Source of the DNA: Globisporangium splendens
Taxonomy: Eukaryota > Oomycota > Peronosporomycetes > Pythiales > Pythiaceae
NCBI GenBank assembly: GCA_006386115.1
Contig: VFIW01000013.1
Span: 744,001 to 808,000, forward strand
Reading direction: 5' to 3'
DNA: 64,000 nt
Below, one piece after another: positions 53,236 to 63,600 of this stretch (its first letter is position 1; each line of letters opens with the position of its first letter). A model generated the notes under the pieces. It worked only from the letters and a program-made list of their open reading frames with translations, did not search any database and was not told the DNA's origin. Made by a program: the position numbers and the translations under genes.

Positions 53236-54702
53236 ATGGACACACGCAGCGACAGCGCCTCGTCTGCACATCCCGAAGGCCGACGGAGCAGCTCTGCCCG
53301 CAATGACAGCAGCAACAGCCCACCCGTCGGCGGTATGATGAGCGGCATCGACTGGAGCATTTTCAAAGACAGCGAAGAAGATGCCTTTGGATGGCTACTG
53401 CGCACGAATGCTGCTGCAGCGCCTGCTACACCTGAGAACTCCGTAGCAAGTGATGCTGTAGCGCTGCCTTTGCTCTCTACCGACGCGCTTTCGCTGGAAG
53501 AAATTCAAATGGACGACAACGAGGAGTCGATGCTGGGGCTTGAACGATCAGTCAGCGCGAAGCCGTCGTCGAGTCCAACCGACCCGAAGATCAAACAAGA
53601 AGGTGTGGCCAATCATGCACTAACAGCAAACTCGTTGGCCGCTCATCTCCACTCAAATGCAGGCAGAGCGAAGCGGAGCAACAAGTACAGGCAGCCACCG
53701 CCGTCCCAATTTGATGCCAACATCAGCATCGATGGAAGCTACGATGATTTGGGCGACGACGATGATTTCGTGGATGAGACGGGTTACAACAGTGACGATC
53801 AGCAGTCAATCGTTTCTCATGGCACCACACCCCGTCCTTCGGCGAGATCTGAGAACAAGGGAAAGCGCGCTATAAAGCGAAAGAAATCGGTGGCGTCTGA
53901 AAATGCAGACGGCGAAGATCTCGGTGAAGACCAAGACAAAAAACAGCAGCGGCGCGTAAAAAACCTTGCTTCGGTACGTGAATTCCGCAAGCGCAAGATG
54001 AAGCAAATGGAACAGAATGAGCATCGACTGCGCCGACTAGAAGCGGAAAATCTGGATTTGAAGATGCGACTGAAAATCGGCAAAGAGGCGATTATTAGTG
54101 AGCAGCGCGAGAAACAACAAATCAAAGAACAGATGCGTGAAATGCTGCAGCACAATGCCTCGGAACAGGAAATCGCGCGATTCCTCAACATGTACAAGGT
54201 TACCTATTCCGACTACGGTCCCAAGCGTCGAGAGAAGCTGCGTTTCCATCTGGAGCGCATTCGAGAGCTCCTGCTACCAACACAAGTTACGAAGCTGTGT
54301 CTTTACTCTGTCGAGCAGGGGAAAGATATGATCGCCCGCGACCATGTAATTAAGGAAGATCCAATGTCGATGTCCGACTCGTCTGCGGCACCTATGAGCC
54401 TGTGGGGCATCCTCGCGAAAGAATTGGATGTCTCCGACGCGCAACAACGACAGATTTTGGAACGGCGTACGTCGATCAAGAAAGTGCAGGACGATCTCAA
54501 CCACACCCTAAGCATCCTGAGCCAACTGGAGCAAGTAACTGACGAGAAAAACACTGCACTGGAAACCCAAGTCGCCGAGTTGCAGCAGATCCTGACGCCT
54601 TCACAGGCTACCAAGTTTATCATCTGGGTGAAAGAAAACCCAGCATTCATGTATATGCTGGACAAGCTTGTCGACAAGACGCTACGGAACACTGATGCAT
54701 GA
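53236..54702 (+). CDS. bZIP transcription factor with a duplicated C-terminal module
   Basis: Intronless, 488 residues from the ATG at 53236; the longer upstream frame looks like leader. The N-terminal half is acidic and Ser-rich, with basic RAIKRKKS. The basic region RRVKNLASVREFRKRKMK keeps the invariant Asn and Arg spacing (N-x7-R), followed by a heptad helix EQNEHRLRRLEAENLDLKMR for dimerisation. Beyond it, two related units appear: LLLPTQVTKLCLYSVEQ and ILTPSQATKFIIWVKEN, each preceded by a coiled-coil helix. This PxQxTK module after a bZIP is not a standard fungal or animal arrangement and may be stramenopile-typical. Nuclear DNA binding is secure; target genes are unknown. Confidence 0.9.
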   Translation: MDTRSDSASSAHPEGRRSSSARNDSSNSPPVGGMMSGIDWSIFKDSEEDAFGWLLRTNAAAAPATPENSVASDAVALPLLSTDALSLEEIQMDDNEESMLGLERSVSAKPSSSPTDPKIKQEGVANHALTANSLAAHLHSNAGRAKRSNKYRQPPPSQFDANISIDGSYDDLGDDDDFVDETGYNSDDQQSIVSHGTTPRPSARSENKGKRAIKRKKSVASENADGEDLGEDQDKKQQRRVKNLASVREFRKRKMKQMEQNEHRLRRLEAENLDLKMRLKIGKEAIISEQREKQQIKEQMREMLQHNASEQEIARFLNMYKVTYSDYGPKRREKLRFHLERIRELLLPTQVTKLCLYSVEQGKDMIARDHVIKEDPMSMSDSSAAPMSLWGILAKELDVSDAQQRQILERRTSIKKVQDDLNHTLSILSQLEQVTDEKNTALETQVAELQQILTPSQATKFIIWVKENPAFMYMLDKLVDKTLRNTDA

Positions 54703-54974
54703 TGCTCCAAGTTGAATTGAATTTACTCAAGCGCTCTGAATAATGACATGAAGGAGGCGTGCGTTTGATAGCAGATTATTTATTCCGTAGCCCATTGACG
54801 AAAAGAAGCTTTGTGTGGGAAAAACGGAACACTTGTCGATTTGATATTCGTGAGAAGCAGGCAGAGCGTGAAGGTGCAGTTAAGAAAGAGCAAGCAGGTC
54901 AATTTGGTCCAATTATTCGGCTTTTATTTGAACTCATGCTCACCATGTTGCTAGTTGCAGCGAAGGATACGCAT

Positions 54975-56714
54975 TTACTGACGCAGAAGCTTCTTGGGGC
55001 TCTTGAACACTTTCATCACCTTAATCATGTTGTCGATTGAGCCGTTGTACACGAGTTTTGAAGGAAGGCTCCCCCCAATGTCCACGTGATAAAGGTACGT
55101 GAGAATAAAGCCTCTCGAACCGTCTTCTCCCGTCGCCTCACGACAATGGAAGCACGAGACAAACAAGTTGGCGCGCGTAGCACTTGAGGTCACAGGTACA
55201 CCTGGATGTTCCACACTGCAAAAACTGATGCAGTCTTTCTCACGGACGTAGAGAAGAGAGAAATCACGCGCAGCCACGAGTCCCCCTAGGAACGATTTCT
55301 GCATATTGTGGCACACGAACACGTTTTTCTCTTCTGCGAAAGACTCGATGACTCGAAAGTTCGCTACGTTAAGATCCCAAAGTGAACGGTCCTTCATATC
55401 TTTGCGATCCAGGAAATCGATGAATCTCTCCATTGGGACGCCGCCGATGAACATTTCCTGTAAAATCAAATTTCAGTAGCAAAACAAATAAGATGCCAGT
55501 CGTCCATTACATAAAAGCGTGAAAACACTCACGTACAAATTTGAACAGCGGGTACGGCGTGTCGTTCATTGCCATCTCCGAAATAACGCCATTGCTTGTC
55601 GTTTTGATAACTTTCCATGGACACTCGTCGCTGAGGTAGTATTTCAGCTTTTTGGCCATCTCGACTTTGCGACGCTTGTACTCCTCAGGCAACGCACCAA
55701 GCTGGTGGGTTTCTTCCGCAAAAGTGAGTATCTTTGTAGGTTGAGTTGCTTGATTGAGCTGTGGACCAGCAGTTGAAGGGGTTGTAAGCTTACTAGGCTG
55801 TTTCGCACCACCATTTGATCGGGAACTAGTTTTCGAGCTGTGGAACCACGGATGAAGCGTCAGGAACACACCGTACGCTGCAACGCAGTAGCAAAGTCGT
55901 TGTTGTAAAGAAAACCCTTCCAGAAGGACAATAATCACAAGGATAGACGCTGTGACGATAGAAATCCACAAGTCCACTGCTGAAATCAAACTCTGGGTAT
56001 TCTCTGCATTCCCAGACTCAACACCCGACGACGGAGCTGCACGATAACGGAGGCTTGGTACAGCATTTTGATCTTCGTCCATCGCGTTCAGGAACGATGA
56101 TCTCAAAAGCTGCTCATCAAAGGAACCCTCTCCCGCCCACATTGAGTCGATAGTCATTGAATCGCGTCGATTTGAGTCCAGGAACGAGTCACGGTTCGAG
56201 TCGTGAATGAAGGAAGACGGACGACTGGAGTCAATGATAAAGGATTCACGCCCGTCAAGATTGGCAGAGGAAGGGCGCTTCCCTGTGGCAGAAGAGTCGC
56301 GGCGGGATTTCTTGTCGTTCGAGGAAGTGTTCAGACCGTTGTCCTGCCAGTGTTGGCTAAAACACTGGATGCAGATCCGCGAGTTCCCCTTCATGACCTT
56401 CGGGAGAACTTTTTTCTTCACATTGATCAGTGGAAACTTGAGTGTACAGAACTGGCATTTCCACACGCGACACTGTACACAAATACGCAAAAAAGAAAAA
56501 AGCAATCGAGGCATGATTAAGCATTCTGGTCACGACGCCAGACGAAGAACAGTGCACTCACGTAGTCGCATCGCTTCGGGGGGATGACTTCGCGCAAAAG
56601 TTTAATATTTGCGCAATAGTAGCAGATCTGCGCTTCTTTCGGAGACGCGGAGGACGTCGACGTTAGCGTGGACGAGCTGGAGCCGACCGTGAGCACACGG
56701 GCTTCCCCTGTCAT
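54975..56714 (-). CDS. Zinc-finger plus membrane plus START lipid-binding protein
   Basis: Three exons (56714..56562, 56472..55537, 55457..54975), phase 0, give 523 residues. An N-terminal Cys finger of FYVE-related spacing (CYYCANI...CDYCRVWKCQFCTLKF...CIQCF) spans the first intron. A Ser/Asp/Arg-rich linker contains repeated DSNRDSFLDSNRRDS units. Two hydrophobic segments follow (ISIVTASILVIIVLLEGF, YCVAAYGVFLTLHPWF). The C-terminal ~210 residues form a START domain: DECPWKVIKTTSNGVISEM, FIDFLDRKDMKDRSLWDLN, RVIESFAEEKNVFV, AARDFSLLYV. START domains carry lipids between membranes. The finger lacks a clear R(R/K)HHCR core, so PI3P binding is not assured. FYVE/START combinations are common in oomycetes; the central hairpin is less usual. 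Confidence 0.82.
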
Positions 56715-57586
56715 TTCGATTGTGACGAAGTCCCTCAAGGGAAGAGAGTAGCCAAGAAGGTTCCCACTCGGTGAGCACCCAGTGACTCGCTGGCTCACCC
56801 TCGCACACGACTCGAGTGATAGAAAGACAAAGGCAGGCAAGGAGGGAGGGACGTCGCTGTCTCCTTGCTGAACGCACGGCGTCGGCTACTGCGAGTCGCC
56901 ACTCCTGTCTCGACTGGTGACGTATTTTCCAGTCTGGTGATTGCGGCTTAATCCCTGATATCGTTTATGCACTGCCTTCTTTTTTTCTCTCCAATGAGAT
57001 GCCGTAAAATTTCAATTTATCGCCAATCATGTTGCCATATTGCTGTGAGACATGGAACATCTTTCATCATGTCGCAGGAGACTCTTGTTGTTTGCTACAG
57101 TGGCATGCGGTCTGTAACATATATTTGTGGCTCACCACTGCTTGAACCCATTGACGTGTGTAAAACAAACAAACCGTTTCGTACAAAGGAGCTTGAGATG
57201 TATCCATCTGGGATGCAGTGGAAATGTAAACCAACACCTCTCTCTTGTTGAATCCAATGGGCAAAATACAAAAAACAACAAAAGTCAAGATGTATGTCGT
57301 GTGTGCGGGTGTACAAGCAAAAGCATTGCCATGATGAAAGCCTAATAATCACAGAAGTAGCACTCTTTTATTGATCACGATGTTCCGTGTCTCTCTTACA
57401 GAAGATGCCAAATCATTCTGCGTCGAAGTCACAATGAGAACCGCACGAAGCACAGATAAATCCCCAGCATTCGCTCAAATGCATTCACTCACAATTTCTT
57501 GTACCCTGCCACTTTTCGCCATCACACTACTAGTATTCGAGCTGCTGCGTTGCAGGAATAGCTAACTTCTGTTCGCTTCTCCAAGA
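56715..57586. other. 870-nt spacer upstream of the START gene
   Basis: The frame of the START exon 1 remains open upstream to 56840 without an ATG and then ends. The remainder, 56900-57586, has only short frames, and holds the 3' region of the amino-acid transporter. No gene seen. Confidence 0.45.
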
Positions 57587-59570
57587 TTACATGAGGAGGC
57601 TCGACCAAACAGTGACTCCAGTGCCCACGGTTCCGATGATCAGTGCGCCACCAAAGAGCAAGACTGACCCGATCTTCTTTCGCCCTAAAAGGGGTCCGTC
57701 TTCTAACTTCAAGATGAATGCTGCCGGCAAGCAGAAGCACACAACCGTCGAGCACGTTCCACCGATAATGCCAAACACGACGTTGATGCTTGGACAGAAG
57801 ATCGCCAGCAGCAGCGCAACAAGCACGAGACCGCTAGTAACGACTACGTGGCGAGTAATCGAATCTTGAGAGTACGCGAAGAACATCATGTCGATCGTAA
57901 AACGGCACGGGAAAATGTTAAGCGGGAACGCCACCGCGACGGTGAAAGTGATGGCTGCGCGACTGACAGCGATCAACGTATCGCTCATCGGGAAGCTCAG
58001 CAAGATATTCCCTTTGTATTGAGGCTCCACGAGCGATGGTCCGAATGCAATGTACGCGACGACACCAATGATCAAGTACACCAAGAAAGACACAGCCGTA
58101 GCACGATCGACGACCTTGTTCATCCGGCGAATGCATGGGCGTTGGAGCTCCGTGTAGATGGAAAATACATTGACCTGCACACGCATCACGTTATGTGGCA
58201 GCCATTCGTCAGAAAACAATTTGGAGCATGCAACCTAAAAGCGCAGTTCATACCTGGCACGTGAATGCGAACATGACAATCGGGACACTGAGCATGAAGT
58301 TCGGACCTTGCGTAAGGTTAATCGTCCAGCTGATTCCTTCCGGGAGACCATGCTCATTCGCGTGCATAATCGAGCGGATGCAGACAGCAACAACGAGGAA
58401 CATGATCGAGAGCACTCCTAAAATCGATGAGAATTGCAGACTGCTGATATCTTTGAGCAAAGACAGCGGAAGCATAATCGACACACAGGAGATTGTCATC
58501 AAGACCCATCGCTGGGCAAACACGCTCTGTATCCCGAAGTACATCTCGCCCAAAGGTGTTAAGATATCCCCCAAAGTCACTAGATACGCGACGGAGATGC
58601 CGAAACAAAAGATCAAGATGTTGACTTCGACAAAGATCGCAATCTAGAAATATAACAAAATCGGCATGAGAAATAGAAGTTTGTACAAAGCGACAAATCA
58701 AGCTCGTCTCAAGCACGCACCTTCTTGCCGAAGCAAAACAGTGACAAGTCTTCGTAGGACTTGAGACTAACCAGTTGAATGTTTTGTTAGTTCGTCATCA
58801 CATGTATATGCAAATCAGTCATTCTGGGCTCACACACGCAACGTACTTTGTAAGATCTCCAGCACGGATCAGCAATCGAATAGTGTACACAGTTAAGATT
58901 GCTGCAACAACAAGTTGCGCAACTGCGAAGCCGATACCAGACACAGCAACAGCGTACGGCAGGGAAAGTGCACCAGCACCTAGCGTTGCACCAGCGAGGT
59001 TAAACACTGAGCCACGAATGGAGCCTTTCGATGGAATAATCGACTGATGGTATGGGAACGCATCAGACTCAATCTGCTCATACTCGTCTGCAGTCTACAA
59101 TGTCACAACCATCGACGTGAAGCATTCAAACGAAGACGAAAACAATCAAGTGAGTACGGGAGCACACGCTAACGCAATGAAGCGTAAATAGATCATCGTA
59201 CTTTTCCACGACCGCGCTTGTGCATTGGAGAGAGCGACGCGATAAAACTACCGAATCGCTTCACTTGCTACAAAGTAAACAAAACAGCATCATTAGATGA
59301 CATAATGCGCACGAACATGAAAAAGAAAAATCGTTTGCGTACCCGAAAGACAAGCGGAGTGTATCCTAGTTGTTTGAGATACTTCTCGCGCAACCGCTTG
59401 GGTGACTTGCCAAACATTGTTGCATCTTCTGCCGTATTTTTCGGCTTCGAATCATCGTACATCACTGCACTACCATTGCCGTTGCCGTTCGCATTCAAAT
59501 TTTCTGTTGCGCCATGAAGATGCACTGGCAACAGCGGTTCCGTGGCACTGTCCTTCCCATTGCGGTCCAT
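57587..59570 (-). CDS. AAAP/SLC38-type amino-acid transporter
   Basis: Six exons (59570..59343, 59267..59202, 59094..58847, 58766..58721, 58643..58254, 58174..57587) join in phase to 521 residues. A ~130-residue hydrophilic N-terminus (MDRNGKDSATEPLLPVH) precedes GSVFNLAGATLGAGALSLPYAV, the first-helix signature of the AAAP family. Then come SYEDLSLFCFGKK, FCFGISVAYLVTLGDILTP, FAFTCQVNVFSIYTEL and the late NVVFGIIGGTCSTVVCFCLPA. Eleven helices are expected. AAAP proteins move neutral amino acids with H+ or Na+ at plasma or vacuolar membranes. The EPLLPV element near the start resembles an acidic dileucine sorting signal, which hints at an endosomal or vacuolar site (inference). Confidence 0.92.
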
Positions 59571-59865
59571 GTTGCTTTTCGCTTGCTCTGTCTGTCTGTG
59601 CGCAAATCGGATGGATGCCTTTGTCAAGAGTACAGATGATTTAGTGGTAAGCGACGGACAATACGAGGTGCTTCCGCCAGTGCTTTTGCAAGACAACCCA
59701 TACAACGAAACGGTTCTTCTCCTCACCTTTCGTTCTCCGCCAAGAAGCTCAGCTGTTGCGCTCCCGCCCAAATGAAGAAATGAGTTGGATGATGAAGGAA
59801 ACAGCCACACAAGGATTCAATGTGGAGCGCCCCACATTTCCGCTGGTGCATAAGTGGGCCACCCT

Positions 59866-59902
<37 letters not shown>

Positions 59903-60679
59903 CCAAAATAAGGAAATCTGGCGCGCGCCACATCAAGTGAACAGAGGATCCCAATCTTCTATGGAAGAATATTATCATCAAAGTTCGGACAACCTGATTC
60001 TGGGAGATGTCATAATGAGTAAAATACTTGCAACACAGGAAAAAGCTGGTCGAAATGGTACCAGCAAGCGTATATGATTGTGACTCACAAGGTCCTCACT
60101 GGACATGAGCGGGTTGGGAGATACACAATGCAATAACTGCCAATATGTTCAGCAAAGACGCTGCTTTGAAGCACTTGAAGCCACGTGACAGTTTATCATA
60201 TCGCCTTGTTGTACTGGGGAAACTGCGGCTGCATCAGGGAGTTTATCGGCACAGCACATAGGCGCATGCCGCACTGGCAGCGCACACCCATACATGCAAA
60301 AAAGTGACGTCTTTCATAAAGACCTCATCACTTTGCACATAAGCTCTGGCATTCCGTCCAGCTGCTCAAAACATAAATGTGGTCAGAGCAGGACACTATT
60401 TTTGAGCAATAGAAAGCCGCTGCCTTAGTTTGAAGCCAAAAGCCATTCAGAATCAGAAAAAGGTTAGGGGTAGGCCACGCCTTCGGACAAACTCCCATTC
60501 GAGACAGTCTATCTCAGTTCAAGTCTCTCGACCAATATTGCACTGCGCTGCAAATCTGCCGGACAGCAGAAGGAGCTATTCTTGATAGAAGGGTGCCTTG
60601 CTTGACGTTGCAGTCGTCTAGGTATATTCCAAACTCTGAACACGCATGACAACCGTTATTTCGCTGGCTCGTTGTTAGT
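59571..60679. other. 1.1-kb spacer with (AG)16 repeat
   Basis: Contains the promoter of the minus-strand transporter and an (AG)16 run at 59869..59900. The rest (59950-60679) has no frame worth calling and includes the 3' end region of the next gene. Confidence 0.5.
59869..59900 (+). repeat. (AG)16 dinucleotide repeat
   Basis: Sixteen uninterrupted AG units about 300 nt upstream of the amino-acid transporter start. On that gene's sense strand it reads as a CT run, which can act as a promoter element; likely length-variable. Confidence 0.9.
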
Positions 60680-63600
60680 CTAAAACTCGGTAGTTGCAGC
60701 TGAAGTTGCTGTAGACGTGGGTGAAAAGATGGCGTCGATCTCGGAATCAACTTCGTCTAGTGTATACGTCTTGCCTGGAATGTCGTCCTTTATTTCACCC
60801 CCTAGAAGCTCGTCAACTTCTTCAGCCATATTTGCTGCCGACTTGCTTGCAAACGCTCCAGACGTGACACTACTTCTCTCAATAGCAGCATCCAAATCGA
60901 AATCGCTGTCGCCCATGTCGCTTCCTGAAGGAACAGCGTCCAGCATTCGTTCAAATTCATCATCATCCAACTTCGACTCGGTGCCACCAGCACCTAGCTG
61001 TGAGGAACAAACTGCATCGTCCCTACCAACTTCAACTGAGCCATCACCAACGTTCTCACGCATCGCAACCACACCAGTCGTCGTAAGCACAACTTCATCG
61101 TTAATCGTGGCAGTCACAGTCGTGACATTCGTAGTCATTTGGGTCTCAAACGACTCGAACGCGCCAAAGCTCGGCTCGCTCGACACGTTATCCTCCTCCG
61201 TCACCACCGCGCTAGTCGTCGTCGACACAAACTCGCTGTCCGTTGTCGTCGTGACCGTCGTGGCCGTCGTGCTGGCGCCGGCTTCTGCCTCGAACGACTC
61301 GAACGCGCCAAAGCTCGGCTCGCTCGACACGTTATCCTCCTCCGTCACCACCGCGCTAGTCGTCGTCGACACAAACTCGCTGTCCGTTGTCGTCGTGACC
61401 GTCGTGGCCGTCGTGGCCGTCGTGCTGGCGCCGGCTTCTGCCTCGAACGACTCGAACGCGCCAAAGCTCGGCTCGCTCGACACGTTATCCTCCTCCGTCA
61501 CCACCGCGCTAGTCGTCGTCGACACAAACTCGCTGTCCGTTGTCGTCGTGACCGTCGTGGCCGTCGTGCTGGCGCCGGCTTCTGCCTCGAACGACTCGAA
61601 CGCGCCAAAGCTCGGCTCGCTCGACACGTTATCCTCCTCCGTCACCACCGCGCTAGTCGTCGTCGACACAAACTCGCTGTCCGTTGTCGTCGTGACCGTC
61701 GTGGCCGTCGTGGCCGTCGTGCTGGCGCCGGCTTCTGCCTCGAACGACTCGAACGCGCCAAAGCTCGGCTCGCTCGACACGTTATCCTCCTCCGTCACCA
61801 CCGCGCTAGTCGTCGTCGACACAAACTCGCTGTCCGTTGTCGTCGTGACCGTCGTGGCCGTCGTGGCCGTCGTGCTGGCGCCGGCTTCTGCCTCGAACGA
61901 CTCGAACGCGCCAAAGCTCGGCTCGCTAGACTCCTTCTTCACTGTCACCGCATCGGTAGCTTTTTTACAGTTTTCCAGTGGCGTTGTCGTGACTGTCGTT
62001 ATGCTCTCGAATGATCCGAATGCATCGAATGTCGAATTACTGCTTTCGGTGCTAGTCTGATCGAATTGGTCAAATGCGTTTATCTGGGATGCTGTTCGAG
62101 AATCTGTGAATACCCCGAAGGATTCATGGCTTTCACTGGCTTGAACTGTGTCGATGGGTGCACTATTCGCATCACTGGTAGTGACATTCTGAGAAAACAT
62201 GTTGTCCGTGTTTGCTGAACCTGTCCTCGAATCGCTGAAGAATCCGAACTGAGCAAATTCCTCAGCAGGTTGCATGGCGTTGAAATCACCAAAGCTATCG
62301 GTGGACTTTGCTGCGGACGATTCCTCTCCGAAAAAAGGAGTCGCGTCAAAAGATGCTTCAAATGTACCGAATGCGCTGAAATCACTGCCTGAGAAGTCCT
62401 CGTGAATACCTTCTGGTTGAGTCGCTGAGTCTGGAGGGGGTTCAAATGAAACTTGCTCAAAAGTGGTGAAATTGCCAAATGAAGACTCGTCCGCATCTGA
62501 TGTCTTCCAAAGCACCGTGTCACCTGCATCTTGCGTTTTTGAAAAGTCTGTTTCAAAACTGGTCTCGAATGCACCAAAATTGCCAAATGACGAATCGGTT
62601 TTAGACTCCATGTCTCCAGAAGTGCTCCACTCACCAAATTCTCCAAACTCGCTTGCCCCCCACGTGTCATTCTCTTGTGGCTTGCTCTTGGGCACATCAA
62701 ACGACGGAAAGTCAGCAAAACCATCACCACTAGCAAGCGCTACCGGAGGTTGATCACCAACAAGATTATTTGTGGCACCATAATCACTTTCATTAGAAGC
62801 GTTTGCGACCGTGTGGGATCCGCTTGCAGATGCAACTGATGAATTGCCACGAGAATCAAAGGTCTTGCCAGCCTTTTCATCCGATGCTTCTGATCGTTTA
62901 GGCTCACCACCAAGTGACGGCATCGGGCTTTCATTAACCGCAAGAGCAAACGCCGGGACAACTTCTTGAGTGTTCACGTCGATTTCATTTCCGGCATCCA
63001 ACGCGCTGAAAGAAGTCGTTTCTGCAAACACATCAAATACAGGAACCACTTCTTTCGCTTGAGAGTTCGGAGCCGCAGGATACAGGTCAATAATGGAGCG
63101 CATCGACACTGACACACTGCTAGACGAAAGGGTTTCACTTGGCTTTGATGCTGCCTCGCTGCTGGACGAATCTTCTCCAAAAAAGCGCGAAGTCGCGCGT
63201 TCAGATGGAGGCGCAGACGACGCCTCGGATGGCGAAAACACCAAAAGAGAAGGAGACGCTGGACGCTCTTTGCCGTCACTGCTGCTACCTTCTCCGAAGC
63301 CATCAAATTGGTCGATGCCACTTGTCGACCACGATGTCGCACTTGTTGGTGGCGCGGAAAAATCACCGAACTCATTGCTGAATGAGTTGAAAGCAGCTGG
63401 TGAGCTGAAATCACTCCATGCCGATCCTTCTTCTTGAGCATTCGTAGGATTGTTCGTCGAGAATGCGTTTGACACCTTTTCGCCATCGGTCCAAGCCGAT
63501 ACAGTGTTCTCAGTTGAGTAGTTCGCAGTAAAGCCGGATACCTTATCGCTGTCGTCACCCATCGGTGAAAATAAACTTCTTACACGAGTTTCAAGGCGTA

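Noticed and set aside
61147..61938. CRISPR-like regularly spaced repeats
   Set aside because: Units are contiguous 144/153-bp coding repeats with no unique spacers, in a eukaryotic gene.
60717..62060. 447- and 291-codon plus-strand frames over the minisatellite
   Set aside because: They arise because the repeat length is a multiple of three; the proteins are monotonous (SNDSNAPKLGS or RRHKLAVRCRRDRRG) with no start context, while the minus-strand frame extends far beyond the repeats.
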